Source of the DNA: Fratercula arctica
Lineage: Eukaryota > Chordata > Aves > Charadriiformes > Alcidae
Length of the DNA: 64,000 bases
Assembly (NCBI GenBank): GCA_947846985.1
Contig: CANTUZ010000027.1
Location: forward strand, 5,256,243-5,320,242
Direction: 5' to 3'
Part shown: positions 26,401-41,400 of the stretch, piece by piece
How positions within the stretch are numbered: position 1 is the stretch's first letter
How the letters are laid out: each line of letters begins with the position of its first letter
Position numbers and translations under genes: made by a program
Notes under the pieces: generated by a model
Databases searched by the model: none
The model's input: only the letters and a program-made list of their open reading frames with translations
What the model was told of the DNA's origin: nothing

Positions 26401-29400
26401 CCCCTCAGAGCTTGGGTCTCCGGGCTTTGCTGGCGCATTCAGCCTCAAAAGCACCATTTCTCCCTTGCCCCTCGGCCGACCACCAAAATTTCCTTATATT
26501 CGGGGATTGGTACCACGCCCAAGGAGCCACGAGGGAAAACTGTGGCTTGTTTTAAAGCTCTCTGGGAACCACTTCCATCGCCCCAGAGACCTTGGTCTCT
26601 ATACTTTCCTGGCGCCTTCAGCCTCAAAAGCACCATTTCTCCCTCGCCCCCAGGGCCAACCACCCAAATTTCCTTATATTCGGGGATTGGTGCCATGAAC
26701 AAGGTGCCACGATGGAAAACTGTGGCTTGCTTTAAACATCTCTGGGAACCACTTCCATCGCCCCAAAGACCTTGGGTCTCTATACTTTCCTGGCGCCTTC
26801 AGCCTCAAAATCACGATTTCCCCCTCGCCCAAAGGCGCACTGCAAGAATTTCCGTATGTCTGGAATTTCCTGCCATGCCCAAGGAGCCACGAGGGAAAAC
26901 TGTGCCTTGTTTTAAAGCTCTCTGGGAACCACTTCCATCACCCCAGAAACCTTGGGTCTCCGGACTTTCCTGGCGCCTTCAGCCTCAAAAGCACCATTTC
27001 TCCCTCGGCCCAAGGCGCACTGCAGGAATTTCCGTATGTCTGGAATTCCCTGCTACGCCCAAGGAGCCACGACGGAAAACTGTGCCTTGTTGTAAACCTC
27101 TCTGGGAATAGCTTGTATTGCAGCACAGAGCTTTGGTCTCCAGGCTTTACTGGCGCCTTCAGCCTCAAAAGCACCATTTCTCCCTCGCCCGAAGGCCAAG
27201 CTCCAAAAATTTCCTTATATTCGGGGATTGGTGCCACGCCCAAGGTGCCACGAGGGAAAACTGTGCCTTGTTTTAAATATTTCTACGAACCACTTTCATC
27301 GCCCCTCAGAGCTTGGGTCTCCGGGCTTTGCTGGAGCCTTCAGCCTCAAAAGCACCATTTCTCCCTCGGCCCAAGGCGCACTGCAAGAATTTCCGTATGT
27401 CTGGAATTTCCTGCCACGCCCAAGGTGCCACAAGGGAAAACTGTGCCTTGTTTTAAACCTCTCTGGGAACCACTTGCATTGCCCCAGAAACCTTGGGTCT
27501 ACGGACTTTCCTGGCACCTTCAGCCTCAGAACAAGCACTTCTCCCTCACCCCAGGGCCGGTCTCAGAATAGAGGAAACATGCAGAGATTGCTGCCACGAG
27601 CAATATGCCACGAGGGAATACTGTGGCTTGTTGTAAACCTCTCTGGGAATAGCTTGTATTGCAGCACAGAGCTTGGGTCTCCAGGCTTTACTGGCGCCTT
27701 CAGCCTCAAAAGCACCATTTCTCCCTCGCCCGAAGGCCGAGCTCCAAAAATTTCCTTATATTTGGGGATTGGTACCACGCCCAAGGACCCACGAGGGAAA
27801 ACTGTGGCTTGTTTTAAAGCTCTCTGGGAACCACTTCCATCGCCCCAGAGACCTTGGGTCTAAATGGCTTTGCTGGCGCCTTCAGCCTCAAAAGCACCAT
27901 TTCTCCCTCGCCCGAAGGCCAAGCTCCAAAATTTCCTTATATTCGGGATTGGTGCCATGTCCACGAACCCACGAGGGAAAACTGTGCCTTGTTTTAAAGA
28001 TCTCTGGGAACCACTTCCATCGCCCCACAGAGCTTGGGTCTCCATACTTCCCTGGCGCCTTCAGCCTCAAAAGCACCATTTCCCCCTCGCCCGAAGGCGC
28101 ACTGCAACAATTTCCGTATGTCTGGAATTTCCTGCCACGCCCAAGGAGCCACGAGGGAAAACTGTGCCTTGCTCTAAAGCTCTCTGGTAAGAAGTTGCAC
28201 TGCCTCACAGAGCTTGTGTCTCCATACTTTCCTGGCGCCTTCCGCCTCAAAAGCCCCATATCTCCCTCACCCCAGGGCCGACCATCCAAATTTCCTAATA
28301 TTCGGGGATTGGTGCCACGTCCAAGATGCCACGAGGGAAAACTGTGCCTTGTTTTAAAGATCTCTGGGAACCACTTCCATCGCCCCACAGAGCTTGGGTC
28401 TCCAGGCTTTGCTGGAGCCTTCAGCCTCAAAAGCACCATTTCTCCCTCGCCCAAAGGCGCACTGCAAGAATTTCCGTATGTCTGGAATTTCCTGCCACGC
28501 CCAAGGAGCCACAAGGGAAAACTGTGCCTTCTTTTAAAGCTCTCTGGGAACCACTTGCATTGCCCCAGAAACCTTGGGTCTACGGACTTTCCTGGCGCCT
28601 TCAGCCTCAGAACCACCACTTCTCCCTCACCCCAGGGCCGGTCTCAGAATAGAGGAAACATGCCGAGATTGCTGCCACGAGCAAGATGCCACGATGGAAA
28701 ACTGTGGCTTGTTGTAAACCTCTCTGGGAATAGCTTGTATTGCAGCACAGAGCTCGGGTCTCCACGCTTTACTGGCGCCTTCAGCCTCAAAAGCACCATT
28801 TCTCCCTCGCCGCAGGGCCGACCACCAAAATTTCCTTATATCCGGGAACTGGTGCCACGCCCAAGGAGCCAGGAGGGAAAACTGTGGCTTGTTTTAAAGC
28901 TCTCTGGGAACCACTTCCATCGCCCCAGAGACCTTGGGTCTCCGGGCTTTGCTGGAGCATTCAGCCTCAAAAGCACTATTTCTCCCTCGGCCCAAGGCGC
29001 ACTGCAAGAATTTCCGTATGTCTGGAATTTCCTGCCACGCCCAAGGAGCCACGAGGGAAAACTGTGCCTTGTTTTAAAGCTCTCTGGGAACCACTTCCAT
29101 CGCCCCACAGAGCTTGGGTCTCCGGGCTTTGCTGGAGCCTTTAGCCTTAAAAGCACCATTTCTCCCTCGCCCCAAGGCACACTGAAAGAGTTTCTGTATG
29201 TCTGGAATTTCCTGCCATGCCCAAGGAGCCACGAGGGGAAACTGTGCCTTGTTTTAAAGCTGTCTGGGAACCACTTCCATCGCCCCAGAGACCTTGGGTC
29301 TCCATACTTCCCTGGCGCCTTCAGCCTCAAAAGCACCACTTCTCCCTCACCCCAGGGCCGGTCTCAGAATAGAGGAAACATGCGGAGATTGCTGCCACGA

Positions 29401-32400
29401 GCAAGATGCCATGAGGGAAAACTGTGGCTTGTTTTAAAGCTCTCTGGGAACCACTTCCATCGCCCCAGAGACCTTGGGTCTCTATACTTTCCTGGCGCCT
29501 TCAGCCTCAAAAGCACCATTTCTCCCTCGCCCCAGGGCCGACCACCCAAATTTCCATATATTCGGGGATTGGTGCCACACCCAAGGTGCCACGAGGGAAA
29601 ACTGTGGCTTGTTTTAAACCTCTCTGGCATCCGCTTGTATTGCCCCACAGAGCTTGGGTCTCCGGGCTTTGCTGGCCCCTTCAGCCTCGAAAGCCCCATA
29701 TCTCCCTTTACCCAGGGCCGAGAACCAAAATTTCCTTATATCCGGGGATTGGTGCCATGAACAAGGTGCCATGAGGGAAAACTGTGGCTTGTTTTAAAGC
29801 TCTCTGGGTACCACTCCCATAGCCCCACAGAGCTTGGGTCTTCGGACTTTGCTGGCGCCTTCAGCCTCAAAAGCACCATATCTTCCTCGCCCCGGGGCCA
29901 AGCTCCAAAATTTCCTTATATTCGGGGATTGGTGCCACGCCCAAGGTGCCACGAGGGAAAACTGTGCCTTGTTTTAAATATTTCTGCGAACCATTTTCAT
30001 CGCCCCTCAGAGCTTGGGTCTCCGGGCTTTGCTGGCGCCTTCAGCCTCCAAAGCACCATTTCTCCCTTGCCCCTCGGCCGACCACCAAAATTTCCTTATA
30101 TTCGGGGATTGGTGCCATGAACAAGGAGCCACGAGGGAAAACTATGCCTTGTTTTAAAGATCTCTGGAAACCACTTCCTTTACCGCACAGAGCTTGGGTC
30201 TTCAGACTTTGCTGGAGCCTTTAGCCTTAAAAGCACCATTTCTCCCTCGCCCCAAGGCGCACTACAAGAGTTTCTGTATGTCTGGAATTTCCTGCCACGC
30301 CCAAGGAGCCACGAGGGAAAACTGTGGCTTGTTTTAAAGATCTCTGGGAACCACTTGCATCGCCCCAGAGACATTGGGTCTCTATACTTCCCTGGCGCCT
30401 TCAGCCTCAAAAGCACCATTTCTCCCTCGCCCAAGGGCGCACTGCAAGAATTTCCGTATGTCTGGAATTTCCTGTCACGCCCAAGGAGCCACGAGGCAAA
30501 ACTGTGCCTTGTTTTAAAGCTCTCTGGGAACCACTTCCATCGCCCCAGAGACATTGGGTCTCCGGACTTTCCTGTTGCCTTCAGCCTCAAAAGCACCATT
30601 TCTCCCTCGCCCCAGGGCCGACCACGAAAATTTCCTTACATTCGGGGATTGGTGCCACGCCCAAGGAGCCACGAGGGAAAACTGCGTCTTTCTCTAAAGC
30701 TCTCTGGGAACCACTTCCATCGCCCCACAGAGCTTGGGTCTCCATACTTTCCTGGCACCTTTAGCCTCAAAAGCACCATTTCTCCCTCGCCCGAAGGCCG
30801 AGCTCCAAAAATTTCCTTATATTCGGTGATTGGTACCACGCCCAAGGACCCACGAGGGAAAACTGTGGCTTGTTTTAAAGCTCTCTGGGAACCACTTCCA
30901 TTGCCCCAGAAACCTTGGGTCTCCATACTTTCCTGGCGCCTTCAGCCTCAAAAGCACCATTTCTCCCTGGCCCCTCGTCCGACCATCAAAATTTCCTTAT
31001 ATTCGGAGACTGGTACCACGCCCAAGGAGCCACGAGGGAAAACTGTGGCTTGCTCTAAAGATCTCTGGGAACCACTTCTATCGCCCCAGAGACCTTGGCT
31101 CTCTATAATTTCCTGGCGCCTTCAGCCTCAAAAGCACCATTTCTCCCTCGCCCCAGGGCCGACCACCCAAATTTCCATATATTCGGGGATTGGTGCCACA
31201 CCCAAGGTGCCACGAGGGAAAACTGTGGCTTGTTTTAAACCTCTCTGACATCCACTTGTATTGCCCCACAGAGCTTGGGTCTCCGGGCTTTGCTGGCCCC
31301 TTCAGCCTCGAAAGCCCCATATCTCCCTTTACCCCAGGGCCGACAACCAAAATTTCCTTATATCCGGGGATTGGTGCCATGAACAAGGTGCCACGAGGGA
31401 AAACTGTGGCTTGTTTTAAAGCTCTCTGGGTACCACTCCCATCGCCCCACAGAGCTTGGGTCTTCGGACTTTGCTGGGGCCTTCAGCCTCAAAAGTACCA
31501 TTTCTCCCTCGCCCCGGGGCCAAGTTCCAAAATTTCCTTATCTTCGGGGATTGGTGCCACGCCCAAGGTGCCACGAGGGAAAACTGTGCCTTGTTTTAAA
31601 TATTTCTACGAACCACTTTCATCGCCCCTCAGAGCTTGGGTCTCCGGGCTTTGCTGGCGCCTTCAGCCTCAAAAGCACCATTTCTCCCTTGCCCCTCGGC
31701 CGACCACCAAAATTTCCTTATATTCGGGGATTGGTACCATGAACAAGGAGCCACGAGGGAAAACTGTGCCTTGTTTTAAAGATCTCTGGAAACCACTTCC
31801 ATTACCGCACAGAGCTTGGGTCTTCAGACTTTGCTGGCGCCTTCAGCCTCAAAAGCACCATTTCTCCCTCGGCCCAAGGCGCACTGCAAGAATTTCCGTA
31901 TGTCTGGAATTTCCTGCCATGCCCAAGGAGCCACGAGGGAAAACTGTGGCTTGTTTTAAAGATCTCTGGGAACCACTGCCATCGCCCCAGAGACATTGGG
32001 TCTCTATACTTTCCTGGCGCCTTCAGCCTCAAAAGCACCATTTCTCCCTCGCCCCAAGGCGCACTGCAAGAATTTCCGTATGTCTGGAATTTCCTGTCAC
32101 GCCCAAGGTGCCACGAGGGAAAACTGTGCCTTGTTTTAAAGCTCTCTGGGAACCACTTCCATTGCCCCAGAAACCTTGGGTCTCCGGACTTTCCTGTTGC
32201 CTTCAGCCTCAAAAGCACCATTTCTCCCTCGCCCCAGGGCCGACCACGAAAATTTCCTTACATTCAGGGACTGGTGCCACGCCCAAGGACCCACGAGGGA
32301 AAACTGTGCCTTGTTTTAAAGCTCTCTGGGAACCACTTCCATTACCCCAGAGACCTTGGGTCTCCATACTTTCCTGGAGCCTTCAGCCTCAAAAGCACCA

Positions 32401-35400
32401 TTTCTCCCTCGCCCGAAGGCCGAGCTCCAAAAATTTCCTTATATTCGGTGATTGGTACCACGCCCAAGGAGCCACGAGGGGAAACTGTGGCTTGTTTTAA
32501 AGATCTCTGGGAACCACTTCCATCGCCCCAGAGACATTGGGTCTCCGGACTTTCCTGGCGCCTTCAGCCTCAAAAGCACCATTTCTCCCTCGCCCCAGGG
32601 CCGACCACCAAAATTTCCTTATATTCGGGGATTGGTTCCACACCCAAGGTACCACGACGGTAAACTGTGGCTTGTTTTAAAGCTGTCTGGGAACCACTTC
32701 CATCGCCCCAGAGACCTTGGCTCTCTATATTTTCCTGGCGCCTTAAGCCTCAAAAGCACCATTTCTCCCTCGCCCCGGGGCCAAGCTCCAAAATTTCCTT
32801 ATATTCGGGGATTGGTGCCACGCCCGAGGTGCCACGAGGGAAAACTGTGCGTTCTTTTAAATATTTCTGCGAACCACTTTCATCGCCCCTCAGAGCTTGG
32901 GTCTCCGGGCTTTGCTGGCGCCTTCAGCCTCAAAAGCACCATTTCTCCCTTGCCCCTCGGCCGACCACCAAAATTTCCTTATATTCGGGGATTGGTACCA
33001 TGAACAAGGAGCCACGAGGGAAAACTGTGCCTTGTTTTAAAGATCTCTGGGAACCACTTCCATCGCCCCAGAGACCTTGGGTCTCCATACTTCCCTGGCG
33101 CCTTCAGCCTCAAAAGCACCATTTCTCCCTCACCCCAGGGCAGACCACCAAAATTTCCTTATATTCGGGGATTGGAACCACGCCCAAGGAGCCACGAGGG
33201 AAAACTGTGGCTTGTTTTAAAGCTCTCTGGGAACCACTTCCATCGCCCCACAGACCTTGGTCTCTATACTTTGCTGGCGCCTTCAGCCTCAAAAGCACCA
33301 TTTCTCCCTCCCCCCAGGGCCAACCACCCAAATTTCCTTATATTCGGGGATTGGTGCCATGAACAAGGTGCCACGAGGGAAAAATGTGGCTTGCTTTAAA
33401 CATCTCTGGGAACCACTTCCATCGCCCCAAAGACCTTCGGTCTCTATACTTTCCTGGCGCCTTCAGCCTCAAAAGCACCATTTCCCCCTCGCCCAAAGGC
33501 GCACTGCAAGAATTTCCGTATGTCTGGAATTTCCTGTCACGCCCAAGGAGCCACGAGGGAAAACTGTGCCTTGTTTTAAAGCTCTCTGGGAACCACTTCC
33601 ATTGCCCCAGAAACCTTGGGTCTCCGGACTTTCCTGTTGCCTTCAGCCTCAAAAGCACCATTTCTCCCTCGGCCCAAGGCGCACTGCAGGAATTTCCATA
33701 TGTCTGGAATTCCCTGCCACGCCCAAGGAGCCACGAGGGAAAACTGTGGCTTGTTGTAAACCTCTCTGGGAATAGCTTGTATTGCAGCACAGAGCTTTGG
33801 TCTCCATGCTTTACTGGCGCCTTCAGCCTCAAAAGCACCATTTCTCCCTCGCCCGAAGGCCAAGCTCCAAAATTTCCTTATATTCGGGGATTGGTGCCAC
33901 GTCCAAGGTGCCACGAGGGAAAACTGTGCCTTGTTTTAAAGATCTCTGGGAACCACTTCCATCGCCCCTCAGAGCTTGGGTCTCCGGGCTTTGCTGGCGC
34001 CTTCAGCCTCAAAAGCACCATTTCTCCCTCGCCCCTGGGCCAAGCACCAAAATTTCCTTATATTCGGGGATTGGTGCCACACCCAAGGTACCAAGAGGGA
34101 AAACTGTGCCTTGTTTTAAAGATCTCTGGGAACCACTTCCATCGCCCCACAGAGCTTGGGTCTCCGGGCTTTGCTGGCGCCTTCAGCCTCAAAAGCACCA
34201 TTTCTCCCTCGCCCAAGGCGCACTGCAAGAATTTCGGTATGTCTGGAATTCCCTGCCTCGCCCAAGGAGCCACGAGGGAAAACTCTGCCTTGTTTTAAAG
34301 CTCTCTGGGAACCACTTCCATCGCCCCAGAGACCTTGGGTCTCTATACTTTCCTGGCGCCTTCAGCCTCAAAAGCACCATTTCTCCCTTGCCCCTCGACC
34401 GACCACCAAAATTTCCTTATATTCGGGGATTGGTACCATGAAGAAGGAGCCACGAGGGAAAACTGTGCCTTGTTTTAAAGATCTCTGGAAACCACTTCCA
34501 TTGCCCCACAGAGCTTAGGTCTTCAGACTTTGCTGGCGCCTTCAGCCTCAAAAGCACCATTTCTCCCTCGGCCCAAGGCGCACTAGAATAATTTCCGTAT
34601 GTCTGGAATTTCCTGCCACGCCCAAGGAGCCACGAGGGAAAACTGTGGCTTGTTTTAAAGCTCTCTGGGAACCACTTCCATCGCCCCAGAGACCTTGGGT
34701 CTCTGTACTTTCCTGGCGCCTTCAGCCTCAAAAGCACCATTTGTCCCTCACCCGAAGGCCAAGCTCCACAAATTTCCTTATATTCGGTGATTGGTACCAC
34801 GCCCAAGGAGCCACGAGGGAAAGCTGTGGCTTGTTTTAAAGCTCTCTGGGAACCACTTGCATCGCCCCAGAGAGCTTGGGTCTCCGGACTTTCCTGTTGC
34901 CTTCAGCCTCAAAAGCACCATTTCTCCCTCACCCGAAGGCCAAGCTCCACAAATTTCCTTATATTCGGTGATTGATACCACGCCCAAGGAGCCACGAGGG
35001 AAAACTGTGGCTTGTTTTAAAGCTCTCTGGGAACCACTTCCATCGCCCCAGAGACCTTGGGTCTCTATACTTTCCTGGCGCCTTCAGCCTCAAAAGCACC
35101 ATTTCTCCCTCGCCCCAGGGCCGACCACCCAAATTTCCATATATTCGGGGATTGGTGCCACACCCAAGGTGCCACGAGGGAAAACTGTGGCTTGTTTTAA
35201 ACCTCTCTGACATCCGCTTGTATTGCCCCACAGAGCTTGGGTCTCCGGGCTTTGCTGGCCCCTTCAGCCTCGAAAGCCCCATATCTCCCTTTACCCCAGG
35301 GCCGACAACCAAAATTTCCTTATATCCGGGGATTGGCGCCATGAACAAGGTGCCACGAGGGAAAACTGTGGCTTGTTTTAAAGCTCTCTGGGTACCACTC

Positions 35401-38400
35401 CCACCGCCCCACAGAGCTTGGGTCTTCGGACTTTGCTGGCGCCTTCAGCCTCAAAAGCACCATATCTTCCTCGCCCCGGGGCCAAGCTCCAAAATTTCCT
35501 TATATTCGGGGATTGGTGCCACGCCCAAGGTGCCACGAGGGAAAACTGTGCCTTGTTTTAAATATTTCTGCGAACCACTTTCATCGCCCCTCAGAGCTTG
35601 GGTCTCCGGGCTTTGCTGGCGCCTTCAGCCTCCAAAGCACCATTTCTCCCTTGCCCCTCGGCCGACCACCAAAATTTCCTTATATTCGGGGATTGGTACC
35701 ATGAACAAGGAGCCACGAGGGAAAACTGTGCCTTGTTTTAAAGATCTCTGGAAACCACTTCCATTACCGCACAGAGCTTGGGTCTTCAGACTTTGCTGGC
35801 GCCTTCAGCCTCAAAAGCACCATTTCTCCCTCGGCCCAAGGCGCACTGCAAGAATTTCCGTATGTCTGGAATTTCCTGCCACGCCCAAGGAGCCACGAGG
35901 GAAAACTGTGCCTTGTTTTAAAGATCTCTGGGAACCACTGCCATCGCCCCAGAGACATTGGGTCTCTATACTTCCCTGGCGCCTTCAGCCTCAAAAGCAC
36001 CATTTCTCCCTCGCCCAAAGGCGCACTGCAAGAATTTCCGTATGTCTGGAATTTCCTGCCACGCCCAAGGAGCCACGAGGGAAAACTGTGCCTTGTTTTA
36101 AAGATCTCTGGGAACCACTTCCATCGCCCCAGAGACATTGGGTCTCCGGACTTTCCTGTTGCCTTCAGCCTCAAAAGCACCATTTCTCCCTCGCCCCAGG
36201 GCCGACCACCAAAATTTCCTTATATTCGGGGATTGGTGCCACGCCCAAGGAGCCACGAGGGAAAACTGCGTCTTTCTCTAAAGCTCTCTGGGAACCACTT
36301 CCATCGCCCCACAGAGCTTGGGTCTCCATACTTTCCTGGCACCTTTAGCCTCAAAAGCACCATTTCTCCCTTGCCCGAAGGCCGAGCTCCAAAAATTTCC
36401 TTATATTCGGAGATTGGTACCACGCTCAAGGACCCACGAGGGAAAACTGTGCCTTGTTTTAAATCTCTCTGGGAACCACTTCCATTGCCCCAGAAACCTT
36501 GGGTCTCCATACTTTCCTGGCGCCTTCAGCCTCAAAAGCACCATTTCTCTCTTGCCCCTCGTCCGACCATCAAAATTTCCTTATATTCGGAGATTGGTAC
36601 CACGCCCAAGGAGCCACGAGGGAAAACTGTGGCTTGCTCTAAAGATCTCTGGGAACCACTTCTATCGCCCCAGAGACCTTGGCTCTCTATAATTTCCTGG
36701 CGCCTTCAGCCTCAAAAGCACCATTTCTCCCTCGCCCCAGGGCCGACCACCCAAATTTCCATATATTCGGGGATTGGTGCCACACCCAAGGTGCCACGAG
36801 GGAAAACTGTGGCTTGTTTTAAACCTCTCTGACATCCGCTTGTATTGCCCCACAGAGCTTGGGTCTCCGGGCTTTGCTGGCCCCTTCAGCCTCGAAAGCC
36901 CCATATCTCCCTTTACCCCAGGGCTGACAACCAAAATTTCCTTATATCCGGGGATTGGTGCCATGAACAAGGTGCCACGAGGGAAAACTGTGGCTTGTTT
37001 TAAAGCTCTCTGGGTACCACTCCCATCGCCCCACAGAGCTTGGGTCTTCGGACTTTGCTGGCGCCTTCAGCCTCAAAAGTACCATATCTTCCTCGCCCCG
37101 GGGCCAAGTTCCAAAATTTCCTTATCTTCGGGGATTGGTGCCACGCCCAAGGTGCCACGAGGGAAAACTGTGCCTTGTTTTAAATATTTCTACGAACCAC
37201 TTTCATCGCCCCTCAGAGCTTGGGTCTCCGGGCTTTGCTGGCGCCTTCAGCCTCAAAAGCACCATTTCTCCCTTGCCCCTCGGCCGACCACCAAAATTTC
37301 CTTATATTCGGGGATTGGTACCATGAACAAGGAGCCACGAGGGAAAACTGTGCCTTGTTTTAAAGATCTCTGGAAACCACTTCCATTACCGCACAGAGCT
37401 TGGGTCTTCAGACTTTGCTGGCGCCTTCAGCCTCAAAAGCACCATTTCTGCCTCGGCCCAAGGCGCACTGCAAGAATTTCCATATGTCTGGAATTTCCTG
37501 CCATGCCCAAGGAGCCACGAGGGAAAACTGTGGCTTGTTTTAAAGATCTCTGGGAACCACTGCCGTCGCCCCAGAGACATTGGGTCTCTATACTTTCCTG
37601 GCGCCTTCAGCCTCAAAAGCACCATTTCTCCCTCGCCCCAAGGCGCACTGCAAGAATTTCCGTATGTCTGGAATTTCCTGTCACGCCCAAGGAGCCACAA
37701 GGGAAAACTGTGCCTTGTTTTAAAGCTCTCTGGGAACCACTTCCATCGCCCCAGAGACATTGGGTCTCCGGACTTTCCTGTTGCCTTCAGCCTCAAAAGC
37801 ACCATTTCTCCCTCGCCCCAGGGCCGACCACGAAAATTTCCTTACATTCAGGGATTGGTGCCACGCCCAAGGACCCACGAGGGAAAACTGTGCCTTGTTT
37901 TAAAGCTCTCTGGGAACCACTTCCATTGCCCCAGAGACCTTGGGTCTCCATACTTTCCTGGCGCCTTCAGCCTCAAAAGCACCATTTCTCCCTCGCCCGA
38001 AGGCCGAGCTCCAAAAATTTCCTTATATTCGGTGATTGGTACCACGCCCAAGGACCCACGAGGGAAAACTGTGGCTTGTTTTAAAGCTCTCTGGGAACCA
38101 CTTCCATCGCCCCAGAGACCTTGGGTCTCTATACTTTCCTGGCGCCTTCAGCCTCAAAAGCACCATTTCTCCCTCGCCCCAGGGCCGACCACCAAAATTT
38201 CCTTATATTCGGGGATTGGTGCCACACCCAAGGTACCACGAGGGTAAACTGTGGCTTGTTTTAAAGCTGTCTGGGAACCACTTCCATCGCCCCAGAGACC
38301 TTGCCTCTCTATAATTTCCTGGCGCCTTCAGCCTCAAAAGCACCATTTCTCCCTCGCCCCGGGGCCAAGCTCCAAAATTTCCTTATATTCGGGGATTGGT

Positions 38401-41400
38401 GCCACGCCCGAGGTGCCACGAGGGAAAACTGTGCCTTGTTTTAAAGATTTCTGCGAACCACTTTCATCGCCCCTCAGAGCTTGGGTCTCCGGGCTTTGCT
38501 GGCGCCTTCAGCCTCAAAAGCACCATTTCTCCCTTGCCCCTCGGCCGACCACCAAAATTTCCTTATATTCGGGGATTGGTACCATGAACAAGGAGCCACG
38601 AGGGAAAACTGTGCCTTGTTTTAAAGATCTCTGGGAACCACTTCCATCGCCCCAGAGACCTTGGGTCTCCATACTTCCCTGGCGCCTTCAGCCTCAAAAG
38701 CACCATTTCTCCCTCACCCCAGGGCACACCACCAAAATTTCCTTATATTCGGGGATTGGTGCCACGTCCAAGGTGCCATGAGGGAAAGCTGTGCCTTGTT
38801 TTAAAGATCTCTGGGAACCACTTCCATCGCCCCACAGAGCTTGGGTCTCCGGGCTTTGCTGGAGCCTTCAGCCTCAAAAGCACCATTTCTCTCTTGCCCA
38901 TCGGTCGACCATCAAAATTTCCTTATATTCGGAGATTGGTACCACGCCCAAGGAGCCACGAGGGAAAACTGTGGCTTGCTCTAAAGATCTCTGGGAACCA
39001 CTTCCATCGCCCCAGAGACCTTGGCTCTCTAGACTTTCCTGGCGCCTTCAGCCTCAAAAGCACCATTTCTCCCTCGCCCCAGGGCCGACCACCCAAATTT
39101 CCATATATTCGGGGATTGGTGCCACACCCAAGGTGCCACGAGGGAAAACTGTGGCTTGTTTTAAACCTCTCTGACATCCGCTTGTATTGCCCCACAGAGC
39201 TTGGGTCTCCGGGCTTTGCTGGCCCCTTCAGCCTCGAAAGCCCCTTATCTCCCTTTATCCCAGGGCCGACAACGAAAATTTCCTTATATCCGGGGATTGG
39301 TGCCATGAACAAGGTGCCACGAGGGAAAACTGTGGCTTGTTTTAAAGCTCTCTGGGTACCACTCCCATCGCCACACAGAGCTTGGGTCTTCGGACTTTGC
39401 TGGCGCCTTCAGTCTCAAAAGTACCATATCTTCCTCGCCCCGGGGCCAAGCTCCAAAATTTCCTTATCTTCGGGGATTGGTGCCACGCCCAAGGTGCCAC
39501 GAGGGAAAACTGTGCCTTGTTTTAAATATTTCTACGAACCACTTTCATCGCCCCTCAGAGCTTGGGTCTCCAGGCTTTGCTGGCGCCTTCAGCCTCAAAA
39601 GCACCATTTCTCCCTTGCCCCTCGGCCGACCACCAAAATTTCCTTATATTCGGGGATTGGTACCATGAACAAGGAGCCACGAGGGAAAACTGTGCCTTGT
39701 TTTAAAGATCTCTGGAAACCACTTCCATTACCGCACAGAGCTTGGGTCTTCAGACTTTGCTGGCGCCTTCAGCCTCAAAAGCACCATTTCTCCCTCGGCC
39801 CCAGGCGCACTGCAAGAATTTCCATATGTCTGGAATTTCCTGCCATGCCCAAGGAGCCACGAGGGAAAACTGTGGCTTGTTTTAAAGATCTCTGGGAACC
39901 ACTGCCATCGCCCCAGAGACATTGGGTCTCTATACTTTCCTGGCGCCTTCAGCCTCAAAAGCACCATTTCTCCCTCGCCCCAAGGCGCACTGCAAGAATT
40001 TCCGTATGTCTGGAATTTCCTTTCACGCCCAAGGAGCCACAAGGGAAAACTGTGCCTTGTTTTAAAGCTCTCTGGGAACCACTTCCATCGCCCCAGAGAC
40101 ATTGGGTCTCCGGACTTTCCTGTTGCCTTCAGCCTCAAAAGCACCATTTCTCCCTCGCCCCAGGGCCGACCACGAAAATTTCCTTACATTCAGGGATTGG
40201 TGCCACGCCCAAGGACCCACGAGGGAAAACTGTGCCTTGTTTTAAAGCTCTCTGGGAACCACTTCCATTGCCCCAGAGACCTTGGGTCTCCATACTTTCC
40301 TGGCGCCTTCAGCCTCAAAAGCACCATTTCTCCCTCGCCCGAAGGCCGAGCTCCAAAAATTTCCTTATATTCGGTGATTGGTACCACGCCCAAGGACCCA
40401 CGAGGGAAAACTGTGGCTTGTTTTAAAGCTCTCTGGGAACCACTTCCATCGCCCCAGAGACCTTGGGTCTCTATACTTTCCTGGCGCCTTCAGCCTCAAA
40501 AGCACCATTTCTCCCTCGCCCCAGGGCCGACCACCAAAATTTCCTTATATTCGGGGATTGGTGCCACACCCAAGGTACCAAGAGGGTAAACTGTGGCTTG
40601 TTTTAAAGCTGTCTGGGAACCACTTCCATCGCCCCAGAGACCTTGCCTCTCTATAATTTCCTGGCGCCTTCAGCCTCAAAAGCACCATTTCTCCCTCGCC
40701 CCGGGGCCAAGCTCCAAAATTTCCTTATATTCGGGGATTGGTGCCACGCCCGAGGTGCCAGGAGGGAAAACTGTGCGTTGTTTTAAAGATTTCTGCGAAC
40801 CACTTTCATCGCCCCTCAGAGCTTGGGTCTCCGGGCTTTGCTGGCGCCTTCAGCCTCAAAAGCACCATTTCTCCCTTGCCCCTCGGCCGACCACCAAAAT
40901 TTCCTTATATTCGGGGATTGGTACCATGAACAAGGAGCCACGAGGGAAAACTGTGCCTTGTTTTAAAGATCTCTGGGAACCACTTCCATCGCCCCAGAGA
41001 CCTTGGGTCTCCATACTTCCCTGGCGCCTTCAGCCTCAAAAGCACCATTTCTCCCTCGCCCCAGGGCAGACCACCAAAATTTCCTTATATTCGGGGATTG
41101 GTACCACGCCCAAGGAGCCACGAGGGAAAACTGTGCCTTCTTTTAAAGCTCTCTGGGAACCACTTCCATCGCCCCAGAGACCTTGGTCTCTATACTTTCC
41201 TGGCGCCTTCAGCCTCAAAAGCACCATTTCTCCCTCCCCCCAGGGCCAACCACCCAAATTTCCTTATATTCGGGGATTGTTGCCATGAACAAGGTGCCAA
41301 GACGGAAAACTGTGGCTTGCTTTAAACATCTCTGGGAACCACTTCCATCGCCCCAAAGACCTTGGGTCTCTATACTTTCCTGGCTCCTTCAGCCTCAAAA

